64,000 bases of DNA. Origin: Enoplosus armatus (lineage: Eukaryota; Chordata; Actinopteri; Centrarchiformes; Enoplosidae). The position numbers and the translations under genes were made by a program. The stretch lies in assembly GCF_043641665.1 (NCBI RefSeq), contig NC_092183.1:26861722-26925721 (forward strand), written 5' to 3'. The notes under the pieces were generated by a model. That model worked only from the letters and a program-made list of their open reading frames with translations. It was not told where the DNA came from and made no database searches. Of this stretch, positions 1-33,727 are shown piece after piece (position 1 is the first letter of the stretch; every line of letters starts with the position of its first letter).

Positions 1-5172
<5,172 letters not shown>

Positions 5173-7150
5173 GTTCCCATTTACTTGTATCTAGTCCTGA
5201 TGACCCTCGCGGCACACAGGAGAGTCTCAAATAGAAGCTTCCTGAAGACTTGGAACGGAGCCTGGCTCCCGAAGGCCTGTCCTCTCTGACTGATAACTCA
5301 TATGAAACGGGAACGCCGAGCTAAACACATGGCTGAATTCCCTACAAGAACTTAAAGGGTTGAAAAAAAATTTATAATTGTGTATTTGTTGTTTTGTTTT
5401 TTTTTGATAATGCATACTACTTTGAAATATATGTGACAGCACTAGCTGTTGTTTTACCTATTGGACTCGACATGAAGACTTTTGCAGCTATGGTGTCATA
5501 AAATGTACACTGAAGTTCTGTAGATTGCCACTGGGTGAGATTAAAAAAAGACCCCTGTCTTAAGCCATCAAAAGCACTATAACTATTTGAAAAGAGACAT
5601 TGACCAAATTTGCTACTTTTTGAATAGCAATTTTTCAGATTTTGTCTGTAAGACTGGACAGTTTAAGTCAAGTAACATGAAATCCTATTACTGACTGAGG
5701 GATAGTCCTTTAAGACTCTAAATATTCAACATCTTGTATGTACTTAGTTTCTTGGTGATATGTTTTGAAATATTTGTAACTCACACGTATAAAATGTGGT
5801 TGTACATGTTGTAGAATTGTCTGCAATAGCCTTCTCTAAACCTGATGTAGCATGGTACTCACCTGACCCTGTTATCCTCTGTAGTTAGTCACCTGTGATT
5901 ATACTTGAGCGAAAACAAGAGAAAAAAAAAAAGTTGAAAACCCTGCAAAAAATAAGAAAAAAGGAAACGTTCAATCTAATGAGTAGAGTACTTTTAGTGT
6001 TTTCTTTTCTTTTTTGCTTTGAATAATCCTTGAGGTTTACAGTTTAGGGCCCTTGTGCTTTTGGTAGTAAGTGAAGCATTCACTACACAGGAGCACAGTT
6101 TACACGATTTCTTTCAGACTTACCTCTCTGACCCTCTAAGGCACTGGTTCTCAGACTGTAACAGGCCAAGACACAGGACACCTGGTTTACCTCAGATTAT
6201 GTTGATGCACATCATGCTATGACCACGTGTTTCATTCTTATACATGAACGTGACCCACACTTATTTGAATCAACGGAGGGAAGGTACTCCGTGTCACGCC
6301 TCAGTCGTGCAGAGATCAAACATGGAGCAAGTGGCGGGTTTTAGCGAATCAAAATCTGTCTTTTACAAAGAATATGCTGCTGTTTGAAGAGATAAGGAGC
6401 TAATAATTCTCTTATATGTGTGCAGTATGATCCTCCTCACAGGTAACACCTGACTGAGTGCACTTTCTGAAAAATGGGTCATTTGCTGTAGCTAGAATAA
6501 TGTGTATTTGATCAAACACCTCAACCTCTAAGCACTGAGATGTTGTTTAGCCGGGCAGTTTGACGTGAGGTTGCAGTGAGCAACACCACAGCCATGAGTT
6601 GATCTCCCTCGGGGGCTAAAGCTCACAGTATGTGAGAGCATGATACAGTGTGACCTCTCATCGACATGAAAACATCCAATCTGTAAGTACACTATACTCA
6701 AGAACACAAAAGGTTACAGGTATCCCCTCATATTATCTTTGACCACTTGTGTATTGTGTCTGTAGTTTCTTTGTCATGCTTGCAAGATGTTCTTTATGTA
6801 TTTTGCCTCTATTTTATACTCAGAACAGTTAACTAGATATTCAATACCTCGTGTATGAACTACTTACAGCACTTAGATTTTGATAATTGTGAGGACTCAA
6901 GAAAATTTCAAATATCAACATTATCCTAACTTAGTGTCCACAAGTCTTTGCCTTTACTGTATCGTTGAAGTTGGTAGTAAACACTTGCACATGTCTACAT
7001 AGTTCAGAGGACTTGGATTGTATTATGTAGAGATATATATTACACAATTACTAAAAAAAAAAAAAAGAATATCTTACATTCTTGGAACAAAATGTGCTGA
7101 TTATATTGAAATAGAGTGTACAGATTTAATAAACCAAACCCATTCAAGCC
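5173..7150 (+). other. cux2: cux2 3' untranslated region (predicted)
   Basis: AT-rich sequence with no coding signal follows the cux2 stop. The best polyadenylation signal is AATAAA at 7128-7133; the transcript end is therefore placed near 7150, for a 3'UTR of about 2 kb. No RNA evidence is available, and shorter or longer forms are possible. Confidence 0.55.
7128..7133 (+). terminator. Candidate cux2 poly(A) signal AATAAA
   Basis: Canonical hexamer 1.96 kb after the cux2 stop codon. A second AATAAA at 8197-8202 is an alternative, but it lies only about 500 bp from the mtmr3 promoter. Confidence 0.45.
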
Positions 7151-8640
7151 AGTTCTGGTCTGGCAAGCTTGCCCACGTTTTAGACCTTCTCTCAGGGTAG
7201 TCTTGCTTTTTAAAGCTTTACTGAAACAGTTGCTCTCATCAGTGGTGGTGAATATGATAAACATTATGTGGTGTAGAGAATGACTCTGTTATATATTAAA
7301 TGGACCTGTGGAAGTTGTGTGTATATGGGAAATGCAACTTTCACAGAAAGCGGTGGTTTGTTGGAGAGCTGTTGCTGTTTTGTAATTCATTACACAGATA
7401 TGTCAAAGTGCAGTGTAGATTGGAACTACCAGGATGAGGCTAATGGGTTGCATTTTTTGAGATCAGTAGACTTTGCTCTCTAAAATACTGTTTTTGTTTT
7501 CTCTTGGAGCCACAGAAGATTTTTCTCTGGTTTTCTTACCACCATTTTTGTGCATAATATACTGTATGATTAGAAGTGGCATTTCTTATGTGGAAATTTC
7601 ATTGTCTTTCATGGCAACATGGACTTATGACTGAAAAGGAAATGTATTTACGCAGACCGTTAGCTCTTCATGTAAAGCCCATCTCATTGTTTTGCATGCA
7701 AATCCATACTGGTCACATGACAAGGGATAGACCGTGTTTTTGTGTTGTTGTTCTTGCACAGGGACATTGAATCAGCACTTAATGTCTTTTTACATTAGTG
7801 AAGTCCATGCATGGTGCAGCTGATGAATTTGGCTCTCGCAAAGTCGTCATGAATCCAGTCAAATCAGAACCCAATAACGACCCAGTAAACATTACCAGGT
7901 AAATATTTAAATCAAGATTATTTTGTGCCATATCATATGCCTCATACATTATCCTCACAGAAGTAATGCCTTGTGGTGAAGCGTGATTTAAGAGGGGTGT
8001 AGGGCTTTGTGCAACCCGGTCCAGAAAAAAAGCTAAGCTTTTTGTAACAAGAGCCCTACACATTAGATGGATTTATTTTATAATTGACATTAGTCACTAA
8101 ATAATGAGGTAATTGGTCAGCAAAATTTGAATGATTGCATTGACACTGAGGGTTTGTCACCAAGAAAATGTTTCATTTGAAAGTCAGCTGTGAGCCAATA
8201 AAGAGAAGTGTCCTGCAGGCTTAAATTACTGTCTAATGCCTCACATGTCAGGCTATTAAATGTTAAAGAATGGACAATGGTATGCCAAGCGTCTTGGAAA
8301 TGAATTTGCATATGTAAGCCATCATTCAATACATAATTGTTTAAGATCCTGCCGTGTTGTGTTTTTATTTCTTCAAGGTGAGGAATGACCCACAGAACAG
8401 ATTAATGCACACAAATTCATAAACATACATCCATAAAACCACTACAAAACCTCCCTGTTCTTTACTGTAATGTAAAACAGCATGTTATATTGTTAACTTG
8501 TGGAGCATTTAGTCATTAGCAGTCTTTCGTTGATCCTAACACTGACTGAATTCAGTGTGATTCATGTCCATTATATTGTACAGTTATTCGGGCAGTCTAA
8601 AAAGGCCCAGTGTTTACATGATCGTACCGCATGGTGTGTC
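7150..8640. other. Intergenic region between cux2 and mtmr3
   Basis: About 1.5 kb of AT-rich sequence. Open frames here are short and unlike any family I know. No repeat with clear ends was recognised. Confidence 0.5.
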
Positions 8641-8883
8641 TCAGCCCCTCCCCCGCACAGAGCGTCGCGATGACGCCATGACGTCACACACGCACGTAAG
8701 TTGTTGGGCTGGAGAATTCGCGGCGATGGCGACGACGGCTCGGTGCTGGGAAGGGACGCAGTGAAGCTGGCCTCGGCTCGGATATGACTAATGTTTATTT
8801 GATCGAGGTTTATTTGCTGCTCAGTAATTGCACGGGCTTCGGGTGAATCTTTGGCTTCCAACTTCTCATCACTCCTTTCACTG
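8640..8883 (+). promoter_or_regulatory. mtmr3: mtmr3 CpG-rich promoter and non-coding first exon
   Basis: An abrupt rise in GC and CpG begins near 8640, with a perfect CRE (TGACGTCA, 8679-8686) next to a second half-consensus copy (TGACGCCA, 8671-8678). There is no TATA box. Downstream GGCGATGGCGACGACGG is typical of a housekeeping 5'UTR. A strong donor CTG/GTGAGT at 8884 ends the predicted first exon. The transcription start is probably between 8690 and 8740. The following 0.8 kb stays rich in GCTAGC/GTTAGC words, common in teleost first introns. Confidence 0.65.
8679..8686. promoter_or_regulatory. Consensus cAMP-response element
   Basis: The palindromic octamer TGACGTCA is directly preceded by a one-mismatch copy. 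CREB/ATF factors bind this site in CpG-island promoters (family knowledge); use here is inferred. Confidence 0.6.
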
Positions 8884-10457
8884 GTGAGTCCGCCGGTTGT
8901 GGTCGTTCCTCGGTGTGTTTTGACAGAGGCCTCCGTTTTGGGTTCCGCCCTCCATCTCATAACAACAAAAACAGTTGCAGAGAGCTGCGCTAGCTCCACC
9001 AGCTAATGTTAGCCAGCCAGCTTACTGGCTGGTCTATGCCATAGCTACTAATGGCAAACACCGAGTACTATGAGAGTGCAACACAACAGAACACTGCTTA
9101 CTAGTAAATGTTAATATTGGCTGCAATCAAAATATCCACTTTGGAATAAGCGTTAACTTGCTAGCATTACTTTACGGACGTGCTATTCTTGATGAACTAT
9201 TGACGTTAGCTAACGTTAGCTGCAGGGGATCTAGCTTAACGTTACCGTACCCAAAGAGAAGGAAGAGCGGCAGTAATGTTACCGCTAGCTAGCTTGTTAC
9301 TTTTGTCTATTGACATGGGTAGTTATCTATCCGACGAACCTGTTAGCATACGTTAGCTGCTGACTTCTGCCTGGCAATAAATGGCTCTCCGTAGTTGTTA
9401 GTGTTGTGTTGCAGAGCACTCGGCTTGCTCGCACGATTCAGAAGTGTTTGGGTATGTTTTTTGGATGACTGCAGCTTATTTGTAATTAAAAACGTACGTT
9501 TATTTCATCAGCAAACGCTAGCTGACTTGAAATAACGTTGCCATTTTAGCTAGCGTTAGTTAACAAAGTCATTGAAAGTGAAGTCATAATGTTAACAGTA
9601 ACCTAGCGGAATACGTTTTCTCAGACACAAAGTTAGCCGACGTGTATGCTTTTTAAGCGAGTTAATCCTTTTCAGTGCCGCTGTTATGGTCAATACCGCT
9701 ACCTGATAAGATAACTAGTCAGTCATTGCAATTCACCCCCTCAGTCTGTATGTCTTTTTGAAACTTTCTAATATTAGTTATAAGATTGAGGCTATTTGCT
9801 GGATAATGTTGCAGCCTGTGATGCATGGTGGCCTGTCACGGGATAGGAGTAACGTTAAGGCTCTAAGGGGCTTAGCCTTCCCTGTGTGACTCTAAACTCA
9901 GAACCAGACTGAGCCGTAGCCACGGGTCATGAGCCCGCTGCAGTAAACAGAGACCTGTGTGTGTGGCAGATATGCTTTATCAGGTAGCACCAGCAGTAAA
10001 AGTTGGACTGCTTGGTCAGTGAAGTAATGGCCTCCTCTGGCTGCCTCACAGTGGGATTTTTGTCTCGTTTCTGCCCATAAGCATCTTAAATGATCCCGAG
10101 AAGGTGTGTTGAGGTCCTGCTCATTCACCGACCTTCTCAGATCAGATTTCAGTCTCTGCAAGAGTAGATGACCTTTACAACTATTTCTGGGCCTGTATCC
10201 TGAGAGATCCCTAACAGGTTGCCTGTTTTGAAAAGAGGTGCGAGGCGATATCACTTTGAGGATAATCTCCATTACCTGTTCATCGTTACCTGGACAAAAA
10301 AAAGTTTGTATCTATTCATGTTCTTGGCAAATGACTGTTTTTGTTTTTCCAGCCGTTCCAACTGTAGACTGGACAGAAATTTAATACCAGCCACCAGCCA
10401 AGTGTTTGGCTCTGCCATGCATGTGTGCTTGACCAGCCATTTGGGCAGGTAACCAAC

Positions 10458-10516
10458 CGTTGTTGGGTCATTTAACTACAAATAAACATTATTTGTAGTT
10501 AAATCACCCAACAACG
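10458..10516. repeat. Near-perfect 28-bp inverted repeat (hairpin)
   Basis: Arms 10458-10485 and 10489-10516 are reverse complements with a single mismatch and a 3-nt loop. Each arm carries GTTGTTGGGT. It may be a small palindromic MITE or a replication-derived palindrome; no coding role. Confidence 0.8.
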
Positions 10517-10924
10517 ATTTACACTAGCACATCGGCCATATCTTCCATTAGCTTGTATTAACCTCAAGACATGGTGGCAGGGGTTTACAATTATGTATGA
10601 ATCGAGTGTTCTTGTTTATTTCTGAAGGTGAACATTAGATGAGCAGTGCACGTGACTGAACCATGTCTGGCTGGGCTGTAGACTTAGTGCTTCAAGATCC
10701 AGTCGGCTTTCTTTCCATTCCACAACTGAGTTTAAGTGGTATCTCTGAGCTCACATGCAAGCCACTGTGACCACCAGTACAGCTATATTTACAAGGGGAA
10801 TCAAAAGAGCTTCTGTAGCTTGAATGTCGCAGTGAAAAAGTCTGCTGTTTGCATAATGTAGACACGTTTGTAAGGAAAAGCATTTGCTCATTCTTCAGGT
10901 GTGTGTTTGCCTTCATTTCCACAG

Positions 10925-11000
10925 ATTTCCATGTCTTACTTGTGAGAGTTTCCAAACAGGATCATCAGGACTGCTCATCGTCCGTTACTGATTGTCTGTG
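10925..11000 (+). other. mtmr3: Candidate alternative 5'UTR exon of mtmr3
   Basis: A strong acceptor (pyrimidine tract ending TTTCCACAG, AG at 10923-10924) and a strong donor (GTG/GTAAGT, 11001) bracket 76 nt. It holds a five-codon upstream ORF starting ATG at 10931 (MSYL, stop). No transcript evidence; it may be spurious. Confidence 0.35.
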
Positions 11001-11588
11001 GTAAGTCTAAAAGATATATTGCATTACTGTTTTTATGTGATATTTTCAGCCATCTGCTGTTTCTTTAACTGTGGCCGTCAGTACTTTTGCCTCTCTTTAC
11101 TACATTTGATGCAACTGACTGAATATAAGCTCTACTGAAGACCTAAATCCTGCTATTGCTGGCCAAGCCTTCCCTTGTTGTGCCATTTCATGTCGAATTG
11201 ATTTGCTATTGAACGTTTTTGAACATGACTGCCCAACCACAGGCTCACGATCTCCTGGTCGATCACGAGCTACAATCAGTTCATTGCATAGACCTGCTCC
11301 CTGAGAAAGTATTTACACATCCTGATGCTTGTGTATAACATCTCTAATACAATAGGCCGACAGTCTGACCAGCCTTCAAAATCCAGCCACATAAGCACTG
11401 CAAATGAATATAGAAAGGGGTGTTTGTTTGGTTTATCACTTCAGGTACTAATTCAGATTAGATGCAGAGACTTTTGAATTTGCATTTGCACCAGCTGGTG
11501 GAAAAAAACAACACTGTAATTACATTGTTTAGATGATAAACATGTACTTATTTAAAGTATGTTTTGGTGCATTTTGTGCCTTTTTATG

Positions 11589-11730
11589 TGAGAGTGAACA
11601 GTAGAGAGATGACAGGAAATGATGGGAGAGAGATGGGGAATGGCATGCAACAAAGGTCCCCGGCTGGAATCGATCCAGGGACATTGCAGTTTGTGGTCGG
11701 TGCCTTAACCCGCCAGGTTTCCCCGATAAA
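11589..11730 (-). mobile_element. tRNA-like SINE remnant
   Basis: On the minus strand there is an A-box-like TGGCGGGTTAAGG followed about 35 nt later by a B-box-like GGATCGATTCC. It is flanked by the ATGGCATGCAACAAAGG segment I associate with a common teleost repeat. It is too diverged to be a tRNA gene. Confidence 0.5.
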
Positions 11731-12277
11731 CATGTATTTACATTGTGGGACACTAACCTTCTCCCAGAACAATGATGTAAACCTTTAAAAGTAATTAAGT
11801 TTAGGTTTCATATTTATTTTCAGCAAACCGGCTGTCCAAGAATGTCCATTAACACTTGTTTTATGAGAGAGATGAGATAAACCTGCCTGATTAAAATGGT
11901 GAGCTGCTGATTTGAACAACTGAACCTTGATTTGAATTTCAAAACCAATGACCTTAACTGACCTTAAATCAATGCTGTTAAAGGGACTTTGTCAGAATAG
12001 CCAAAATAGTATTTTGATCATGAATTCACTTTCTATAAATGTTACTCCGTATTTGATCCCAGTGGTACTGGCTGCACAATGGCACACCTCCGGCAGGAGG
12101 AGAAAAAGATCTTAATTTGGAAAGTTTGGGTGGCCCGAGTTTAAAATGTAATCAGACCACTTGTGAGAAAATGATGGCTGCTTTAGTTTTTTGTTTTGAA
12201 GGCACAGCGTATAATTTACATGTTTTTCTTTTGGTCAGAATTACTTTACATCAACTTTCTGTGTTCTTCTTGTACAG

Positions 12278-12331
12278 ACTGGTCCAGGCCAGAGTTCCTT
12301 GTTGGGTGACCTGCACTCCTTCACAGGGGCC

Positions 12332-12334
<3 letters not shown>
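12278..12334 (+). CDS. mtmr3: mtmr3 start exon (ATG is its last codon)
   Basis: After acceptor ACAG (AG 12276-12277) the exon is 5'UTR up to ATG at 12332-12334, directly followed by donor GTAAAG. The next exon begins GAGGAGGAG, giving MEEEGQQSLECIQANQIFP, which aligns with human MDEETRHSLECIQANQIFP. The Kozak context after splicing is GGGCCATGG, strong. Only the last three bases are coding. Confidence 0.8.
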
Positions 12335-28781
<16,447 letters not shown>

Positions 28782-29373
28782 GGCTCCGACGACCGGGGAC
28801 GGGAGGGGCGTCGGGCTGAGCCGACAGCCGCTGACACAGGCACACTGCTGAAGAAGAGCACAGGAGCTACACAGAATGTCCCATGTACTTTGTGTGTGTG
28901 TGCTGCAGATGTGGAATCTAATGTGTATATACAGAGGATGACGTGTTGGCGTGATGCCAAGCGCTCTGAGCGGAACGGTGGGTTTGCACGGGGGTGGGTG
29001 GTGTGTGTGTGTGTGTGTGTGTATGTGAGAGGAAATCACACATTGGCCACACAGAGGGTTTGTGGCTGTGATGGGACTGCACTCCCGAGGCCAGAGGAGT
29101 GAGAGTGGACATCCTGGTGCCTTGGACCAGGCAAGCAGAGAAGGTCGTCTCACTGTGTTGCTGAAGTCTCTTGGAGGGCTTCGGTCCATAGAATCATTTT
29201 CCCGCTCATCAACGCTTCTCATCAGACTTCTACGTACCCTCATCTCCCAGCTTGGACTACTACTTTTCTCCGGAAGATCAGGAGCGACGTGGAAAATGGC
29301 AATCATGAGACAGTCCCACAGCTTTAGAAACATCTGGATAGCTGATGCTCACAAATGCTGTTCAGGGAAAAGC

Positions 29374-30159
29374 TTAAAGGGTCAGTTCACCCAAATTATA
29401 TATTAGAAAATATTATTTCCTAAAGGTGGTATCCAACCATGCATTTAAATTGAATTTGAATTGCCCAGGTTTTGAGATCACATCTCTGACATTTCACCCC
29501 AATACAGTGGAGGTGAACTGAACTATTATTTTCATTGTCAATACTGCAAATCAGTCCAAACTAAATGATATTCAGTTTAATGACATATATGATAGACATG
29601 TTTTACATTACAGAAGCTGATGTTGCATAGTAGCTCGAAACGATTAGATCATTTTCTGTAATTTGACTATTCGATTATTAAATAACTAATTGTTGTTGTC
29701 ACAGCACTGAAAAGTGACATTTAAATCAGTACTGCAGTGATTTAGAATTTGTCAAAATCCTTGCAGCAAAGGCCGATATGTCCTGACTTTTAGTCCCTAG
29801 TGTGGGTCAAGCTTTAAAAAAAAAAAAAGAAGCTTGATACTGCGTTTCCCATAATGCAGTTCAATAGCATCCTTCCTGTCTGGTAACCACCCACATCTTT
29901 CAAACTCCATGCAGGCTTTCTGTTGGAGGTTTGTGGTCTCCACACCCAAGGAGAGATGACCCTGATGACATCATCAGTGTTATTGTTTCTCCTCCAGAGC
30001 CACAGAAGACATTGTACAACTGTTTTCACAGGTTGAGTAGTAGTCCTCATGATGCGTGCCCCTTTTAAAGAAAAGAAAGCTATATCTCTTTCCAGAAGCC
30101 GTCTCCTCATAACTCTGGATAATCCACAGTTTTGGTATTTGGGTGAACTGACCCTTTAA
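29374..30159. mobile_element. 778-bp MITE with terminal inverted repeats and TTAA target duplication
   Basis: The left end (from 29378) AGGGTCAGTTCACCCAAAT and right end (to 30155) TTTGGGTGAACTGACCCT are inverted copies. Both are bordered by TTAA (29374-29377, 30156-30159). It has no transposase frame, so it is non-autonomous. TTAA flanks fit piggyBac-type or TWA-targeting elements; the superfamily is not settled. Confidence 0.85.
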
Positions 30160-31569
30160 CATGCTCTGGGCTGAATCTCAACTCGGCATATTTGCTTGCT
30201 TTTGTTTTGGTGGGTTTTTATCAGCGTTTCACTCAGAATGGAACAAATATGTGTGTGTGTGTATGCAGCAATTTTGACAAGCAGTTGAGTCTGCGTCAGT
30301 TTTGAGTTTGTGTTGAGATTCAGCTCAGAGTGCGGACAGGAGCTTTAGATTCTTTTTAGGTCTAAGTTTTTAACAAAAATGCTGTTGGGATATTCAAATT
30401 GTTTTTGTTTTTTTCCCTCAAAGCACCATTCTGTTGAATACTTATCGTGACCAGTGATGAGAGTAAATATTTCTTTTGCTTTTAAACAAAATCACACATG
30501 CGAGTCTTACAACAGGACTGGTTAGTGATTTATAGAAGAGGCTTTAGAAGACGTGGCCCTTTAACAGCTGATGTCCGATCAGCTCTTCCCTGCTGATAGA
30601 CTGTTATTACTGGTCCGCAGGGAGTGGAAACTGATGTGTTGTGGCGCTGTCAGTTTGTGTCAGACGGCAGACGAGCTGCAGGTTGTTTGTGTCCGACACG
30701 GGCTGACTGACTGTGTAATCTCTCCCGTTAGCCATACCTTCATGCCCTTCACTCACAGAAGTATATTTTTACCCAGCAGGCACTGGGAGCTGGACGTCTC
30801 GCTTACTGTTCAGGCCTTCGGTGGGAATCACAAGTGAAGGTGTGAATTTGGCACGTTTAAACTTCAAATATTCACATGTTAAAGACGACATAGTTTTGTT
30901 TTATTGTTGAGTCGACCGTGACCTCACTTGTGATTCCCGCTTTGATTGGCTGAAACACGAAGGTGAGCAGCGGCAGCAGAAAGGGCTCTTTGGCGTTTTT
31001 CAAAAGTCTGTAACTCCACACATGGAATATGTCAGAGAAGCTTCACTGAGACGCCCACTCTGCCTAACACCCATTCAATGACCTCCTTTGCACACACACA
31101 CGCGCACACACACACACACACATACATACACTTTTTTGTAAAATAAATGAATAAAATAATATATTCAGATACTTATATAGCATTTAAGAAAAATGTATAG
31201 AATCCTTGAATAGTGGCTCACTTAATTAGTCACCAAAAAGTTTTTTTTTAATTCTTTGTTTCCTATGTTATTAATTGCAGAAAATACGTCTATTTTGCAA
31301 CCTGTTGAAGATAACAGGGGTGTTGTGTTTTTTTTGTTTTTTTTTTAAATAGAGAAGCAGGGTGTCCTGTTTTGATGCTGCAGTGGTTTTCCCCTTTTAA
31401 ATGCGATCATTACGTTGATTTAATTTATTAAGGTTTCGTTGTTGAATTGCTGTTTTTGAAATCCAGACAATTCAATTGCCACAGGATAATCAGTGTTTAT
31501 GAGACGGGGAATGAGAGATGGTTCTGATCTGTGGCTACGGCGACGCTCGCCGTGTCCGTTTAGTATCAG

Positions 31570-31714
31570 CCAATCGCAGCGGGATTTGCAGATGCGACGA
31601 TTGGCCGATTTGTGAGGGGGGGGACCGAAGTCAGAGGCGTCACCTAGCATCATGCGACCTCTTGACGATCATGTTAAATTGAAGAAAAAAGGAAAAAGTG
31701 TGTCTGTAGCCAAT
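31570..31714. promoter_or_regulatory. GC-rich block with three CCAAT boxes inside the mtmr3 3'UTR
   Basis: CCAAT occurs at 31570-31574 and 31710-31714, and its reverse at 31600-31604, in CpG-containing sequence that contrasts with AT-rich surroundings. It could be a relic or alternative promoter; there is no coding exon beside it. Confidence 0.25.
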
Positions 31715-33178
31715 GAGACGTCTATGCACTGAGAACAGTGGTCCAAAACAAGCAGCCTGAACCCAAATGAAAAGCCCGCCCTGCCCCGCCCCGCCCTGCC
31801 CCACCCCCCAACTCACACGCAGACATTTCTCCATTCAAACCCATCTACAAACACTACCTCTACTTTGTACACACACACAGATCCACGCTGAGCTTCTGTC
31901 TGCTGAGTGACTCTTGCTTTCCGCATTTGCATCATCTAGAATGGCCTTTGTAGTTGTTACTGAGAATCTGTGGTTTCCTCCGTCAATCAGCTGGAGCTTT
32001 TAAAGGTACAGCACGTGGCCGCAGACTTTGATTTCTACGATGATCTTGTTGTTGAGACTGCCAATCTTTTTATTCCTCGTCCTCCAGCTTGTCAGCAGAG
32101 GGCTCAGATAGTCGCACGGTGACGACAAAGTTTTGACCATCGGAGGAAAAGCATAAATAGAAGTGTGTGTGTGTGTGTGTGTGATTGACAGCATGATACT
32201 CTTTGATCATGCCGGAGCCGTATGACCGCTCTTGTGTTCCTGACATCTGCTGTTGGGTCTAGATGTGGTGGTGGAATCAGCAGCAGAGTGAAGTGTGCAG
32301 TGGGGGCCGCGGTTTAATGCGGTCAGAACAACAACAACAGGCGTGAAGTGTGTGTTTTTCCTCACTGCCTTCCTGTGGAAGTGGTGAGCGCGTTGAATTC
32401 GACAGCTCCACCTTCAGTCTTTCAAATTGAGTTGAAAAATAGGAATTTGTTTTGCCCCTCATAGATGAGATGCTGTCAATTTAATATTCAAGTGTTGCCA
32501 CAGCAACAAGAGTGGCATTAACTGTCCAAACATTCATTTCTTTGTGAACTTATTTGAGATGGTACTACTGCATTAAATGTGCAGCGAATTCAAATGTTTG
32601 ATTGGACCCTGACCAGCCTCGCTCTAACCCAGCTCTGTGTTTTACTCTCAGATCAGCTGGAGTACTGATCTGCAACCAGAACACTGACTTTACATCTCAG
32701 ACCGTGACCTGTGATCCTAGATCAGTGCTCCTGCTATCAGTAGACGAGTTGTTCCGAGGCTTCACACTCCTCCAAAAACTTGTGTCTTATGTCCTAACTG
32801 TTGGAAGAAAATGTTTGCCAACACTTCGTGAGTCATGATTTCTGAAATACGGACTGTTAAATGTCAACACAGGACTAGTTGATTTGAAAAAGATGGCTAC
32901 GTGAGATGCGTAACGTCCCTTTATCAGCTCAGTCTGAGGCCAAAGCTCTTTAGACACACTGACAGCCGGCAGCATGAACCCGTACTCTGTATCTTCACCA
33001 CCGTCACAGGCACGTGGGGCACCGAGCTTATCTTGTTCAACAATCCATGAATGTGAAAAAAAAGGAGAGGCTATTTTTTGCACATGACATTAATTAGACA
33101 CTGCCACAGAGTGCATCAGAATAAAGCTGAAACTGAGAGTGTGCTTTTCAGTATTGTAACGAGCGCCGTGGTTGCTGG

Positions 33179-33180
<2 letters not shown>

Positions 33181-33211
<31 letters not shown>

Positions 33212-33244
33212 AGGGTTGGGTATCGTGGTAAACAGGTCACCAGT

Positions 33245-33277
<33 letters not shown>
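33181..33277. repeat. Facing (GT)n and (CA)n microsatellites
   Basis: (GT)n at 33181-33209 and (AC)n at 33247-33277 are separated by about 37 bases. In the mtmr3 transcript the two arms are complementary and could form a long stem. Confidence 0.9.
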
Positions 33278-33278
<1 letters not shown>

Positions 33279-33534
33279 GTTGCCAGGATGATCCCTTGCT
33301 GTTTTTTTTTTTTTCTTCTTTCTTTTTCCCCTCCCAAGAAGTCCTCTTGGTCTACACATGTTGTATTTCTCTTCATCAGAGGCGTCACTGCAGCGGCCCA
33401 GTAATCACGTGTGAATGCATCGAGCATTGTGTGTGTGTATGTGTGTGCGTGTGTCTCTTTTTGGTGGAGACTGGTGCCAAGCAGTTTTATTACGGGTCTC
33501 TCACAAAGGGATCACTCGTGCTTTTGTTTTGATT

Positions 33535-33553
33535 CCCCCCCCCCCCCCCCCCC
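33535..33553 (+). repeat. Poly(C) run of 19
   Basis: Uninterrupted C run in the predicted mtmr3 3'UTR; the length is prone to sequencing error. Confidence 0.9.
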
Positions 33554-33721
33554 TTCTGTTTGATAAGCACTTTGAACCTTCTCTTGTCTGTCAGAGGAGT
33601 GTGTAGCTGTACATAGCAATTTCCTGTAACAACAAGTGCTCCTTGTTCAGTCTGAATATTTTGTTTTGTTGGATTTTACTTTAAAAAGAGCATTACATTG
33701 TTGTAGAATTAAAGGAAAAAA

Positions 33722-33727
33722 AATAAA
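33722..33727 (+). terminator. Distal mtmr3 poly(A) signal AATAAA
   Basis: Canonical hexamer in A-rich context, the last one before the convergent cit signal; cleavage expected about 33740-33755. Confidence 0.55.

Larger units (their letters stand above)
8884..12277 (+). other. mtmr3: mtmr3 first (5'UTR) intron region
   Basis: This 3.4-kb stretch separates the first exon from the exon with the start codon. It contains a candidate extra 5'UTR exon (10925-11000), a 28-bp-arm hairpin (10458-10516) and a tRNA-like SINE remnant (about 11589-11730). No protein-coding exon is recognisable. Confidence 0.6.

Noticed and set aside
8571..8999. 142-codon minus-strand frame over the mtmr3 promoter
   Set aside because: Explained by CpG-rich promoter composition; no domain and no splice context.
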